A stretch of DNA of 64,000 nucleotides from Toxotes chatareus (taxonomy: Eukaryota > Chordata > Actinopteri > Toxotidae), in contig CM028883.1 in the NCBI GenBank assembly GCA_016801885.1, forward strand, positions 24,718,643-24,782,642, written 5' to 3'. Under the pieces are notes generated by a model. The model was not told the DNA's origin. It made no database searches and saw only the letters and a list, made by a program, of their open reading frames with translations. Positions 24,546 through 38,348 of this stretch are shown here, in pieces. Position numbers and translations under genes: made by a program. Every line of letters begins with the position of its first letter. The first letter of the stretch is position 1.

Positions 24546-27400
24546 GGTTCCATGAAGAATAAACCTATTTGCACGTGTAGAAAATATGACACAGTGTCAG
24601 GTTAAATATGGTCAAACAGGAGGTAATCCTTCAGAATAGAGTGACATTATACTGTGTTTACCTGTACTGCTCATCCCTTGATGCATCAAGCATCAGTTAA
24701 TACTTCCAGTTAAGACATCTGATTCCTGAACCTTCCATTAGCTTGCAAGATTTCCGTCACAGCCAGTCACATAACTTTGAAAAAAGATACTTTGAATAAA
24801 AAACTGCTGCAATGAAACACAAATGACCTGCAACAGAAGTGTATGTTTTATTGGATAATTTGAAAAATTTCATTCATGTGATTGTTTATTTCATCTTTTT
24901 TTTTTCTTTTTTTTTTTTGAACCCATTGGGTCTCCATAGGAAGCATTTTCCTGCAGTACTATAGCAAAACTGAGAGACTCATATTTCTCATTTTGCTTCA
25001 GAACAAAGAATCAATGAACACAATCGAACCAGAAAAAGAAACTTTCTTCGTGCAAAATCTGGGGAAGCTATAAACTCTACACATCACCGCAGCAGAGCAA
25101 AGTCCTTCAAACAGGAGCTATTTGGTGCAGAAATAATGTTTTCAAGGAAACGATTCTGGGAGAAAACACTGAATCTCTGTTACTTTTGAGGATGAAAAAT
25201 GGCCATATTAAAGTTATTGGCACAAAATGGCGATCATTCGTATTTGATTAGCCCTCAGAAAAAAATCACATAGGCCAATCACACAAAGAGAGCAACAAAT
25301 GAAGACCAATCTTGCTGTATTTCCATCAGCTCCCACATTTGTTGTGTGTGTGTGTGTGAATCATTTTCCTGTATGGAGGTGGTGGTTTCCCTGAGCAGCT
25401 CCTCCTGTCTGCGGGAACTGTCCCTGATTCAACTCCTGCGCACTGTTTCATACCGTCCAGCGAGGATAGAGAGCGTTCGTTTGACTTGTTGTTAGTACTG
25501 AAGAACATGAAAAGACCCATGCAGAGAGCAGGACTCGCTGCTAATGAGCAAACTGTAGGTGGATGATTATTACCACATACCTCTGCTGCAGGAGGACCAA
25601 CAGGAGAAAGGCAGACAGAGGGAGGGAATGATTAATAACAGTAAAGATTTTTTTCTTTATTTTATATTTTTTTAAAAGATTTAAGCACATCATTTTGAAG
25701 CTACAAAATTGCAGGGAAAACAGGAAATGAAGAGGGAGAATTTGAAAGGAGCCAGACTGCTGGGACCTGCAGTTTTTCTCTTTGTGCAATAAAAGGCAAA
25801 GACAAATTTTTTTTCTGTGAAAAAAAAAAAAAAAAAAAGGCGGTGAGACTTCTGATTTTGATCACTGTTATGGTCGGCTCAGATGCTGCTGTTTGTATTG
25901 ATCTCTCCTCTGTCAATAGAGTACCTGCTGCATGTTTAGTAACATCACATGAGAGAAAATGCAGAATGAGAATTTTTCATAATTAATAGCTTCGAGGGGG
26001 AAACCTTTCTGCCACAGATTACAGAGAAAAAGATTTAAGCTGTTGTGCTAAGTGCTAAAGTAGCTACAGTGTGCGTTGCTCAAGGACACTTAAGCAGGTT
26101 TGCTGACAAGGGAAGATGTGTCTCGTATTTCAGCTCTTAACGCCTTTTATTGACTCGTGGAGCTGCTTGTTTCCACCTTCTCACCGGACGGAGCAGCCAA
26201 ACTCTATCCTGAAGTTTCACGCATCAAAAATAGATCACCGGCCTCATCTATCAGTCTGTCAGTGTGTTTCTTTCACACGCTTCTTTTGTTTGTTTTGCTC
26301 AATTACTTTCAGCTGTCAGTTCCAGTCAATTACAGATAGAAGAGCATTAGTAGATGAGTTAGGATCTAGGAAAAGCCTGTGAGGGTTTGTGCTCCGCACC
26401 AGCAAGGCTCTGTTTTAATTATTCAAGATTTCACCTGATCTTTTGAATGTGAGTTATATTAGTTGTAGCAACAGCAAATGGCTGAGATCTACTTCTCTGT
26501 ATCACTTTAAAAACATTATTTCACACCAGTCACGTCAGTAATCGTTAACAGTGATAGCAGTGTCTTGTGTTGTCCTGATGGGGGAAAACCTGCGTGTGCG
26601 GTGTTGTGGGAGCGCATTAAAAAAACAGGGAGGGCACGAACCTTTCTCTCCCTGTCTATTGGTTTGTCTTAACACAGGTTGCTGTCGGCTGACCGGCTGC
26701 TCCCCCTTTTCCCCCAAAGGCACCGGTCTTTATTGAGACATCAGCCTTGTTAGCCAGCTGTCGACAGGAATATAGGAGCTACCAGATCAATACAGCTGGG
26801 TCTGCCAGTCCTCCTGATCAGCGGCCAGAAGCAGGCGAGGCCTCACAAAGCATGGGCCTCTCTTGAGCCATTTGCTCCCATTAGCAGGACCTGATGCTGG
26901 GCTGGCCACAGTTCAGCAGCCCCTGGGCCGGCTCTGCTATGCTCTGAGACTGCAGCTGTATTGGGTAATTTATGTTTCTGCGCTCTGCTAGAATGTGGGG
27001 TAAGAAGATCCCTCACTGAAATGGCAGAGGGTAAAGCAAAGGAGTGAGAGACAGGGAGAGAAGGTTGTAGGCGACGCTTGACAGCTCTGTAATGGGCTGG
27101 TGTTGTGGTTGTGTTAGCACATCCCTCCTCGAGAGAGATCTCTATGATGTTCCCTTCATGGGGACTGATGAATGACGGAGATCTGGCTCTGCAGCAATGG
27201 CCTCCTCTCCTCTCTTATAGGCAGAGGAACACAGCGTGTGTTAGAAACAAAAGAGAGGCTGTGTGATAGAAGGATACACAAGCAAAGAGAGAGAAAGAGA
27301 GGGAGCAAAGGAAAGAAACAAGGAGGGTGTGAGACGGTCACGGCGAGAGAAAAGTGAGATGAAGAGAGGGAAAGAGGGGGAGGCTGCTGTCTCAAATGTG
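24546..27400. other. Intron 1 segment, no gene seen
   Basis: Unique-looking DNA with poly(T) near 24897-24919 and poly(A) at 25820-25838. Composition between about 26750 and 26960 is GC-richer and non-repetitive. No coding similarity was found. Confidence 0.55.
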
Positions 27401-27409
27401 TCTCTTCAA

Positions 27410-27680
27410 CTTCCATTGGTGGGTGTCTTTATCAACACCAGCGGAGAGCGTCTAGCTGATAATTTGCCGCTCTCAATTCCCTTCAATCCATTAAAGGATT
27501 TAAATGTTCATTAAGTTTAATAGAAGCCCAGTGAAGGTCTAATATGCTCTGATAAACGCTGGCAAACCTGCCAACCTGTTCCAATTGCTGCGGCAACAAA
27601 GAGCCGTCCAGCTAATAAGGTCAAACTCAAAGTTTGTGCTCGGCTCACTTTGTGAAGAGTGTTTCTTCTGAGTCACAGCA
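27410..27680. promoter_or_regulatory. Candidate intronic cis-regulatory block
   Basis: A mixed-composition, non-repetitive stretch free of microsatellites, with homeodomain-type TAAT and ATTA words (ctgataatttgccgc, ttaagtttaataga, gctaataaggtc). It stands out from the surrounding CA/GT and AT-rich DNA, as conserved non-coding elements in Eph introns often do. Conservation cannot be seen from one sequence. Confidence 0.2.
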
Positions 27681-30381
27681 GCTCAAACAGCGACAAGCGA
27701 AGAGCGTGGTGTGTGAGTTCATCTCTAAACTAAATGACAAAATAGGTTACTTGTCTTTACCTTCCACTGTGATTTATACAAGATTTTTCTGCTGACGCCC
27801 CTATCGGCAGGACTGCGCTGTCTGCAGTGCTAAAATCCTGCATTTTAGTAAAATACCCAGCTGCAATTCTGCTTGAAGACAATTTTTTTTAATGTATAAA
27901 TGCTGAAATTCCTTTTTTTATTATTTCTGCCCACAAGACGACTGGGAGCTTAATTTAGGTAATATTTCCATTTTTGGCTGTAAGCAAATATCCACTGAGA
28001 GATAACTTTAAAGCCAGACGGTAATTTTTAACAGAAATGATTTTATGGCTCTTCTCTACTTGTGTGATTGTCACACTGAATTAAGGTAAAACATCGTAGC
28101 AATTTTTTAATTAGAACTGGAAGTAAACAGTCTCTGCGGTCACCATAAAACACGTTTGTTGTTTCCTGTTTGCTAACGACAATTTTGGGGAAATGAAGAG
28201 AGCTTCACATTCAGTATGCTATTATCTTATGATTGGCCCCTTTTTATCAACAGTTATATCGTCTCACTGTAATAACAGTCTCACAAATTGTTCATATAAA
28301 AGAAAAGCCCTATAAATGACCTGAAACTACTGAGTATTCAGCCTGAACTGCAGAGAAAATAAAATAACATTTAAAAAAAAAATCTGAGCTTGATTCATGC
28401 TAATGTAAACACTGGTCAGCCTGCCCACCTCCATGAAAATTCTTTGCTCCTTCACTGCTGCTCACTCATTCATTTGTTTTGTTGGCCTTACAGGCTTCTA
28501 ACTAAGAGGTTCAGAGGTTCTCCCCCTGCTCTGAGAGACGAGTCAAAAGATCCGCTTGTCAGGTAAACCTGGCTTCTGGTGAGGACAGTCTGGAATTCAT
28601 TCAGTTTGCAGGAGTTCAGATTCCCTCTCCGATCGTGGCAGGTAAGCTGGGATGCTCACATATGATGTAGTGAGCCCCAAACCGGCTGTGATGCAGGCTG
28701 ATGGATCTCTCCCACAGCCTGTTTCCATAAGGAAATAATGCGTTTTACACCCAGTAATCTATCCATATATCACAGGCCTGATGTAATTAATATGTGGCGA
28801 GGGAGGGGGGTGTGGGGCAGATAACTCATCTCTCATCTGATGAAAATCCAGACACACATGCATACACAATCCAAACAGATGCTAACGGGCACACATATAT
28901 GTATACATGTGCTCGCTCACACACACACACACACTCCACCTAAGTGAGTTATCTCTGTGGCTCTGATATTAATGCCTGGTATATGTGAAGCATTAGTCTA
29001 AAGGGAATGGAAGCGTTTATAATGTCTAACTTATACACACAGAGAGGGCAGAAGGAGAAAAGGAGGAGAAGAGGAGAAATAATCAAATGAAGGGTATTTT
29101 GGGAAAAGGTTTGTAAAAGTCTATTTCAATGTCTTGCATCAGCGCTTAGCCTGTAAGTTACCTCCTGCTGAAGTAACCGCAGCATTTAGTGTTAGAAACA
29201 CCCTCTCCTTGTTTGGAGGACAGGACTGTTTGCGTGGTAAATGAAGCCTAAAAAGAACCTTTGCCCGTCCTGACCTCCTGACTTTTGGAGTGTATAATCG
29301 CCATTTTACCACAAATTCATCATTACCTCAAGACACGTTCAGAGCGCAGGCCAAGACATGAAGAGTATTTCTAAATCCTTTGGTGATATAATGTCTTACA
29401 GTTAAAATACCTCACAAAGGTTAGAAAAAGTTGGCTGAACTGTAATTTTGCATTTACAGCACAATCTCCCAGACCGCCAAGCCACAGCTGTGAATCATTT
29501 ATTTTATTTATTACTACTTCTATAAATGTGCTTGATTTTACCTTTTTCCTATATTCTTTAAACACCACAAATTCTGTGTTCTACCTCTGTGTGAAAAATT
29601 AAAGCTAATCAGAGCAGTCATATACATGTGAAGTGCATTAAAAGTACAGAGAGCAAATTTAAAGATAAACAAATTCACGTCTGATTCTGGAAAGCTGCCC
29701 AATTTTTTGTTTTTAATTTATTTTTTTACAGTTGAAAAAACTAATACAGAATAAATAAATATCATGCGGACTGCAAAAGTTAAGCCCAGAAAAAGAGGAA
29801 GAAGACTAAATTCTTACAGACGAGATGAAGATCTTACAGACATCTGTTCCAGTGATGTTTAATGGAATGATTTAGAGCCAGAGCGGGGAGTCCAAAAAGC
29901 TCCTTTTCTCTGTCATCTTCTGTCTTCTGTTCATACTCAGCCCTTTTAAATGCATGAAGCTTAATTCATTCATCCACACACACTTGAACTAGATTAACAA
30001 CAAAGCTTGTGTATCCCTGAGAGGCTCCGGAGCTGAGACAGTGTTGGTGACTCTCGCTTGTGATGACAGAAGAGGAAAAGCTCGAGTTAGCTCATCACTG
30101 CAACTTTCCACGCTCCGGCGCATCATCCTGTGGGGAAAACAAACACATTAATACCATAATACAGCAGCATGTCATCACATTAAGTGTTAAAATTTATGCT
30201 TTGATACTGAGTCACAGCCCTCACTTCCTCCTGCTGATGTTTCCATCTTCAGACTATTTTAGTGGCCGCTAATAACATTGAGAGTTGGTGCGTCGTGATG
30301 CGGTGTCACTGCATGGACAGCTGGTGGCTGCGTGGCGGCGCTCACTCAGGCGTACAGCATCAGGACTTTACCCTGACTGAG

Positions 30382-30419
<38 letters not shown>

Positions 30420-33240
30420 GAACATGTAGGCAAAAAGTCAGACACAAGCATGTGAATACTTAAAAGAGTGCATCAAGACTGTTGGTGATGTGAGAACTTA
30501 GTCATTAATCACAGTCATCATCTGTTATCCCCTGGGGATAACTGGCTCTCTGCTTCATGCTAACATTTTATGTTATCTTATGGAGAGTTAGCTAAATATC
30601 TAATTAATCCTGGTCTAAAAAATATTAAATGTAGGATGGAATAGGTCCACTGCATGGAGTTGCTAAGTTAGTGGTGATGGACAGATTACCTCAGTATAGG
30701 ATCAGACCTAAAGCAGGTCAAAATCAGTATCCCGGTGTTCAGGGCGTGACAGAAAACACTGTGCTAACTCAGGGAAATTACTGCACAAATAGTCTATAAT
30801 AGCCCACATAAAGTAATCTAACTGTATTTGTAGTAGTAGCAGATGTTTCACGGCCACTCCACTGTCTTCAGGTTGGGAAACCACTGCTTTAAGCAACCTA
30901 ATGAGTGTACCACACATAATTTATGTGCTACTGGAGGTTTTTTCACGAAATAGAGTCATGACCGCGTATGGCACAGTACAGTATGTGCCCCACTTTATCA
31001 TGTTATGCAGCTTTGGATATTGCAGACTCTTTTCTCTCTTTAAGCACGCACACTCCAGAGCAGAAACAGTGATGTGACCATGGCACGTTAGACACACTGA
31101 CTGACAGTAATTATCACCATTCATCATTAACCGTAAGCCAGGGATGATAAGAGCTCTTTATGTAAAATGTCAGCTCACTGAAATGATGAAAATGATTAAA
31201 GGGCATCAGTGTGAAATACAGACATACATGCTGCACAAGCGCTGAAACAAGCTGACAGCGCGGAGGCCTGCGGGTGGTGCGGGAAGTGGGAAAATAAATA
31301 AAGAATAGAAGTCGTTTTATTTATTAAAGAGGAAGGCAGAGTGAGAACTGGGCTGGTATAGAAACATAACAAAAAAATCTCTGGGCTACTCGTTGAGTCC
31401 GTATCGATAAAATATCACTGTCGTCTTGACTCAACTATTCTCTCAGCTCTATCTGGCTCGCTCTCAGTTCGGCTCAGCTAACCTCTGTGTGAACTCTCTC
31501 TGCCATAAATCGATAAGTTGAGGCATACTTTCTTAGTTTTTGCACCAGCAGGCCATGCTAAGAGTCAGGGGCTCTGCTCTGTTCAGCAGGTGTTGCAGAC
31601 AGCGTCAACCCAGATCTCTGTAGACTCTATCGGCTGCAGATATCACACTGTCATCTGCTTTTAGACTCTCCTGTCTCTGCTCTTCTTGTTTTCGACTCCC
31701 ATCTTCTTTCTCACTCCCCCCCTCTCTTTCTTTCCTCACCTCTCCTCTTTACCTGCTCTATAAATAGCTCCGAATGCCTCTTCTCCACTACGTCTATACC
31801 CCTCTGGATTTTTTCCCTGGGGAAACCAGGCAGGCCTGGGCAGCGGTATGGCCTGCTATTCACTCCTGTCCCCTGGGAAAGGATGAGCCTCGCTGGCCCT
31901 GAGCATCTTCCACCCTCCATCATGCAGCAAACACCATGCCTTGCAGGGATATACAAAGCAGGGTCCCATGCCCCAGCCCAGGAGCACCTGCTAAAATAAG
32001 ATATGAGGGATTGTGCTGGGGTGCGCTGGCCAGCATAGACCGAATCATCTCATCACCACTCCGGCAGAGGAGCAGACACTCCACTGCCCACTCTCTCTGA
32101 CCTAATCTTGTGATTTTTGGGAGAGGGGTAAACTGGGGCGGGTGTATTTATTTTTTTATTTTTTGTTTATTTTATTTATTTACTTTGTAGAAAAAGCGCT
32201 GTCTCTAGTGCATTTTGTGCTGATATTATAGAAAAGTTGCGCAGTGCACAGTTCCCTGCTTCATTTCCATAACAATTTTGGATTCTCTGGCGGTGATGAT
32301 GATGTGTGCTGTTGTGTCCCCAGAGTAAAAATACCTGTAGGTTGCAGGAAGAGCAGATCCGTGTATGCATGCAAAGGATGGACCATTTTTGGATGTCTGC
32401 GTATTTTGTTCAGCCGTTTACAGCTTCAGTGACGAGTCTTTGAAGATTTCATGTCGTGGCTGCTTGTCAGTCAATAAATGACACGTCCACTAATACTTTT
32501 TGCTAAAAAAAAATGTCCATTGTTCATGTTTCCTAATTAAAGCATTTGTTAATTATATACAAGGACAAACTGATGATAAAATTCTCTCCCCGTTAGTCGG
32601 ACATTGGTACATCAGTAACATATTAGAATTCTGGGCTGTGCTTGTTGTCTCCTGTGACATTGATCTGGCAAAATCAACAAATCAAAAATGCATGAGACAA
32701 GTAACGATTTCATCAAAAAAGTATCAGGCATGTGACAGAGTCCTATTACTCGGGGATAATGCTAGAAACAGTTTAGTACACCTAACAAATCAAGTCTTCA
32801 GCCCCTTCAGCTCTCTGTGTGCTGGTGTCCTCAGGGGCCCTGCTGTGCTGCATGGTACCCAGTTACGTCCTGTGGAGTCAGTTTGACTGTTTACCCATAT
32901 TTTTATTTGTTAAATCTCAAAGACTTGATTTCTTAGTATTGAACTCTTTTTTTTTCCAAGAATTGTCCTAAAGCAACTGGACACTGTAACACTCATAGCT
33001 CTTTGACAAAACAGTGGCTCGTGCGTTTTGTATTTGTTCATTTTCAGACTTTCAGTCAGTCAGTCACAGTGAAGTCTTTCATCACTGAATGTGTTTTATA
33101 GACTGTTTTGAAGAATGTGCGTGTTCATTTTTTCACATTTGCCTGAGAATGAACATCTGTGGTTCAAACGCGTCCGGTCATGTCGTCAATGTGACAGCAC
33201 TGTTTGGATAATATTCCCTGTTTTTGGTTTGACTGCTTAT
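27681..33240. other. Intron 1 segment, no gene seen
   Basis: No protein similarity recognised. A (CA)n tract is at 30383-30416. An exon-like pair of splice sites is at 28494-28641 (see findings). The stretch 31760-32110 is GC-richer and non-repetitive. Open frames such as 30708-30917 (-) and 32500-32886 (+) have no recognisable product. Confidence 0.55.
30383..30416. repeat. (CA)n microsatellite
   Basis: About 34 bp of pure CA. Confidence 0.95.
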
Positions 33241-33244
33241 CAAA

Positions 33245-33425
33245 ACCTGTGATGGTGGAAATACTCAGATCATTTACTTTAGTAACAAGTACCAATACAG
33301 AAATGGGAACATTTACAAGGAAAGGCCTTGCATTATAGTACTATAAGTCTTATCAGCAAAATGTACTTAAAGTATCCAAAGTAAAAATACTGGTTACATA
33401 GAAAAATGTCCCCTGTGACGAGCTT
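33245..33425. repeat. Fish interspersed repeat (AAGTAC-rich type)
   Basis: Text such as agtaccaatacagaaatgg, ttatcagcaaaatgtactta and gtatccaaagtaaaaatact matches a very common percomorph repeat that I know from memory. The class is uncertain, probably a non-autonomous DNA transposon. Confidence 0.6.
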
Positions 33426-33458
33426 TAACTACTTTATATACGGTTAGATTCTTTAGTC

Positions 33459-33792
33459 CAGCAGTTCCCAACCTAGGGGTCAGGTCTTTCCTTCAGGGCA
33501 CAAGCTCAATCTTGGGGGAACGTAGATGATTTATGGGAGAGGAAAGACGAAAAAAGAAAGTTCTGCTCCATGAATGTGTATTTATATTCTGGGGCTTTTC
33601 TCCAGTATTTGCTTTTTTGTTACAATAATGGATGATTTTTACCTCTTTAAGCTTTGAGAATAACAAATGAAAAAACCACAGAGGGGAAATGTCTCTGTAG
33701 GTAAACTGCAGACAAGTCGCAGACTTCTGAAACGAATGCCCCAACCACACACTGTTTTTTTTAGGGGTCACAAAAACATCTGGGGAAACACT
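33459..33792. mobile_element. hAT-type MITE, about 330 bp
   Basis: The left end cagcagttcccaacctaggg is one or two changes from the CAGTGGTTCCCAACCTGGGG end of vertebrate hAT MITEs. The interior (tgatttatgggagaggaaag, aatgtctctgtaggt, agacaagtcgcagacttct) matches the fish version of this family as I remember it. The right end (aggggtcacaaaaacatctg, then gggaaaca) is the worn inverted copy. Possible 8-bp duplications ctttagtc and cttttggc agree at six of eight. The minus-strand frame at 33493-33771 is this repeat, not a gene. Confidence 0.7.
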
Positions 33793-36242
33793 TTTGGCTT
33801 ATTTGCTTTCTGGTTGAGAGTCACATGACAAAACCCATTTTGCTGTTTTGCTGGGGGTTATGAGCTAATGCGTTAATTCATTTGGTTGGTGGGTGAATTT
33901 TGTTACTTTTGGACAGAGTCAGACAAGCTGTTCCCATTTTTTATGCTGAGGTTAGAACAGATCAGTTATGAGAGTGTCAATCTTCTAATCTAACTCGCCA
34001 CCAGAAAACAAATAAGTAGAATTCACAAAATGTCAGACTATTCCTTTAACAATGCACTGTATTGATCATTCATGAGCTTGATTGTTTTTAATGTATTTTT
34101 TCTAACCTGTAAATTAACTAGTAACTACAATTGTCAGATAAATGTTGTACAGTATTTCCACCTAAAAATAAGCAGAGGAATGATGTAGCATAATGAAATA
34201 ATCAAGTACAAGCACAAGAAAATAGTACTGAGGTACAGAACCTTGTTCAAAACATTTTCTCAACTGAAAGGCAGTGGAATGAAAATTAAGCTGAGCTTTT
34301 ATTCTGCAGTGATGTAGAATAAAAAATAAATATATAAATAAAAAAAAAACATGGTGATTGCAAAAAAAAAAAAAATGGAATAGTATGCCAGTGGGTTTGT
34401 TCTGGTCTCTCATTTTCCTTTTTTCTTTTTTTTTTTTTTTTTTTTTTTGGAAAGTTTCCATTTCATCATATTTTTTTCTAACATAGGACACTTATTGCTC
34501 TTACCTTTGCGTTAATTATCATCTCAATAATCATATCATCACTTTCTATGATATCAAACCTTTAATGCAAACAGAAAGATCACCATACCTAAACATACAT
34601 GGCTTCCCCCCAGATATGCTCTGTGTTTGTGTGCCTCTGGCTGGTTACTGTTGTTTGCAGTTGTTGGATCTGTTTACCACTTTAAACCTCTAAAATCTCA
34701 TTCCCTGCATACAAACAGAGAAGGGTTCAGAAGGAGAAGATGAAAAGTGGAAAACAAAGTGTTTTTTGGAGGGAAACGTCTGCATCAGAGTGTCATTATA
34801 AGTCTCTCAGCAGTCTTCTCCCTCCATCCGTCTGTGCTGCTTTCTCTGCACCAAGGACAAAATGCTTACACCACAATGGAGACGTGGGGAGAAAAGAAGG
34901 GCCTCTAGGGAGGAAAAACTTCAGGGAGAGTTTGGAGAAAGATGAGACGAGGAGGAGGAGGAGGAGGAGGAGGAAGAAGGTGAGTGTAGGTGTAGAGGTA
35001 ATGAGATGAAGCTTTAATGATCCCTGTGGGGAAAATAGGCCACTGCTGCAACAAATACTAAGAGGATACTGCAAGAAAGAAAGAAAGAAAAAAAAAAGAA
35101 AGAAAGAGTGTCACAGCAAAGATGAAAAGATGCTACCACATAAGTGTGACAACACTCACCAAACTACAACTTTAGCGCCTCATTTTAAATTAGACGTTTG
35201 GAAGTAGATGTATGTATGTAAGGAAAGGCTGTGCTTTCAAGAAGAAAGACGACATCAGACGTTTCAGAAAGTGCCCAAAAAGGATATGTGGTGAGACAAA
35301 GTCCACACAGGGACGAGGTCAGGGTGGATGAAAGGGTCAGCAAAACATCAGACTTTAACACAGGAGACCTCTGGTTTAAAACCAACTGTTTTTGGCTAGG
35401 GCCAGCCCTCTAAACACAACTGACTGACTGACTGATCGAGTGACAAAGTTATGCCATTGGTCGTTGTTTTTTCAAAATGAATTGGCAGGAATAGTTTCCA
35501 TTACACCATCAAGGGGGTGTTTGCAGGCAGTGTTGCCAGCTCAGTGCTTTTGTTGCTACATTTACCGACTCTTCTTTTGGACAAACCATAGCTGTTTTCC
35601 ACAGAAGAGAGTCGCCAGTGTTGCCCCTCGAGAGCGAGGTTGGGCTTTCCCTCTGCAGGCACACCTCTCCTTGTGTCTCTTTAAATTAACCACTCAGCAG
35701 CTGACACAGACGTGAATGAGCCTCTAACTTTCTCTCTGAGTGATTGTTTTACAGTTAAATATAATGGAAATCACAGCACAACCGTAAGAATGTCAATTTT
35801 TTCTCTACAAAAAACTATTCATTCCCTGTCTATAGTTTCTCTAAATGTAACAGGCTGCCTACATACAATGTCATGGTCTCTGTCACCTGCTCTGACAAAC
35901 CTGGCAGATGAACTTTTAATGTACAGTGAGCACCTCATTGTCTTTGCCTTATTGTTTAACCACGTTCGAACAATGCAGTCCATGTTTTGTTATGATGACC
36001 ACGTTGTTGTCGATCAGCCATTTTGCTTTACATCATCGCTGCCAGGACACACAAACTCTTATATAACACAGCTGAGTCCAAGAAAACCTGCATGTCTGTA
36101 AACCTGTAACATGCAAATTGCTCATCTGTGGCTGTGATACACAAAGGAATGTTAATAGATGGTGAGAGTTGGTGTTTTGTTGTACTGACGTTAGCGATGA
36201 GTAGAGGTGGGTGGTTGCGAAGAAATGTCTCAGAGTAGCTTA

Positions 36243-36275
<33 letters not shown>

Positions 36276-37326
36276 TGTATGTGACTGAATGATCATCACT
36301 GATGAGAAGGTAGTGATCTGTGACAGAGTGGAGCAGTAGTGAAGTTAACTTTACACTTAAGGCAGGAACGACACTGCACTGTCTGAAGAAGTTGCTTCAA
36401 AAGTGTGCATTGGGTTGCATGAACTGAACGAATCTAGTTTCGTCTGTAGTTATTCTAATGTATAAAAGTTATAGTTGCTATTAAGTTGCTGACAAATACA
36501 TTAATAAACACTTTAAAATAATCTTGTGTAAGCTTACAGTATAACATTATGATGTGATAGAAATAATTTATCAACTGTACATAAAATATATTATTATACA
36601 GTTATTATACAGTGGTGGGGTTAAAATAAAGAGTTGGTAATTTTCCTTAATAAAGACATTTCCTTCAGTTACAGTAGAAAAAGTACAGTATGTAAGTATT
36701 ATCATTTCATGATTCATGTTAAGAAGCTGGCTTCATGTGTAGTGACATATGTCAGGCTGTGAGTAATCAGCTGCGGCTACACAAATATGTACTGGCTGCG
36801 ATCACTACTTTGAGTTTTACTCCCATGTGTTGTAGTTTATTTACAGCCCATTTGTCATCCAGAAAGCCATACAATTTTGTTCCCTACTCTGTAAAAAAAA
36901 AAAAAAAAAAAAAAGATTACTGGCTGAGTAAACTTTGCAGAAATCAGTCTGTTTTTACTGATGCACTGTTTACTTCTTGTCAAACACAAACAAGGCTCTT
37001 AATGTGGTGTAGCCACAATGATAATAACATTTATACAGACATTTAAAACTTGGCAGGGGTGTTGATCCTCCCCAGGGTGGTGGGTAATCTGAGGGAGGAG
37101 TTTACATTCTATAATTAGACACATACATATTATACATATACAATTTTTCAAGACTGATTCTGACTTTTTACACTTAAAGGTGTCCTGTGGAGTGTTTAAA
37201 ATACACCAACGTTACAGTCACCAAACTGTCACCAAAACCTAATGTGTGCCTTACAAACGTGGTTATAAATTCCCTCACCTTCCTTACTGGATGGTTTGGA
37301 TCTGAAAATGCTTGAATAGACCTGTT
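33793..37326. other. Intron 1 segment, no gene seen
   Basis: Holds poly(T) at about 34426-34448, a (GAG)n tract near 34950-34972, (AAAG)n near 35075-35107, a (TC)n/(CA)n tract at 36242-36275 and poly(A) at 36893-36914. A stretch near 35010-35065 reads tttaatgatccctgtgggg, resembling a fish LINE 3' end on the minus strand. About 35185-35385 may be part of a dispersed repeat ending in a tRNA-like ggtttaaaacc word. Confidence 0.5.
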
Positions 37327-37330
37327 TTAA

Positions 37331-37768
37331 AGCAACACTGTAACATTTGCTAAGCAGCAGCAACATGCAGTATATATGACATAGCCAGGGAGCCCAGTCC
37401 CACAACACATGCTGTCATGAACACCCCCAAAGACATGCACAAACAGGGGTCTGGTAAAGAGACAGACAAGACCAGTAAAAACTTAATGGATTCATTGACA
37501 GTTCACCTGCCTATCAATGAGGCAGCCCACTGGGATTTGTCCCAGAATGCCCGATGGCCAGTACACCATTGAGCTCGTCTCTTTGCCTCTGCCATGATGT
37601 CCATTCTGAGAATACCAAACTAGCTGGTGTTTCGTACCTACCAAACCCAAGTTACACAGTGCAAGAACAGGCACAGAGTGGAAATAAAAGTGGCACCATT
37701 CTCCCTATCACAACTCAGTGTACCCTCACAATAACTGTGATGCTCTTATTTTAAGGTAAAATGTTGCT
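37331..37768. mobile_element. TTAA-class MITE (piggyBac or Kolobok type), 438 bp
   Basis: The unit is bounded by TTAA at 37327-37330 and TTAA at 37769-37772. The terminal sequences are inverted: agcaaca on the left and tgttgct on the right, with weaker matching further in (gtaacattt against taaaatgtt). TTAA duplications are the mark of piggyBac and Kolobok transposons. There is no transposase frame. The small frames at 37492-37674 (-) and 37554-37754 (+) lie inside it. Confidence 0.65.
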
Positions 37769-38268
37769 TTAAGCACCTGCCGTGCTTGTGTACTTGAGTG
37801 TCCTTGCGCACTGCAATAACATGATCCACTACCTCTCTGCTCCTTTCTTTTCTATTTGCTCACAGGCACCAAATTAACAATTTGTGAATCAAAGGAGTCA
37901 CTGAACATCCTTAATTCTATTCCACCTTTCATTTCAAATGCCTAATTTAGTTCAGCACACCTCCCTAAACCTATCACTATTCATCATCAACATTTCTGTT
38001 GAAAAAAAAAAAAAACTGTGAAAAATAAATTTGCATCGAGGTGGTGGGGGGGGGTACCACTGGTGATGAAAACAATTATTTCTAGTCATTTTGTATTGGT
38101 TTGTTGCCGCCTTGAATGAGCAAAGGCTGAGAACATTTTCTTTTTTTTCCTGAGAGGTAGTAATTTATGTGGACTTGCTCTAGTAATTGGAGAGTGGGGA
38201 ATTGGCGTTAGGACTGTGGAGCAAATGCAAAACAAAACTAGAAAGGATAGAAGATGGCTGTCTATGTG

Positions 38269-38270
38269 TA

Positions 38271-38345
<75 letters not shown>
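38269..38345. repeat. (GT)n(GA)n compound microsatellite
   Basis: About 30 bp of GT followed directly by about 44 bp of GA. Confidence 0.95.

Positions 38346-38348
<3 letters not shown>

Noticed and set aside
30383..30416. CRISPR-like or satellite array
   Set aside because: It is a plain CA microsatellite without spacers; the same holds for the other CA/GT tracts.
35231..35413. Small + strand ORF near 35.3 kb
   Set aside because: Text resembles a dispersed fish repeat with a tRNA-like end, not a gene; too uncertain to list as a named element.
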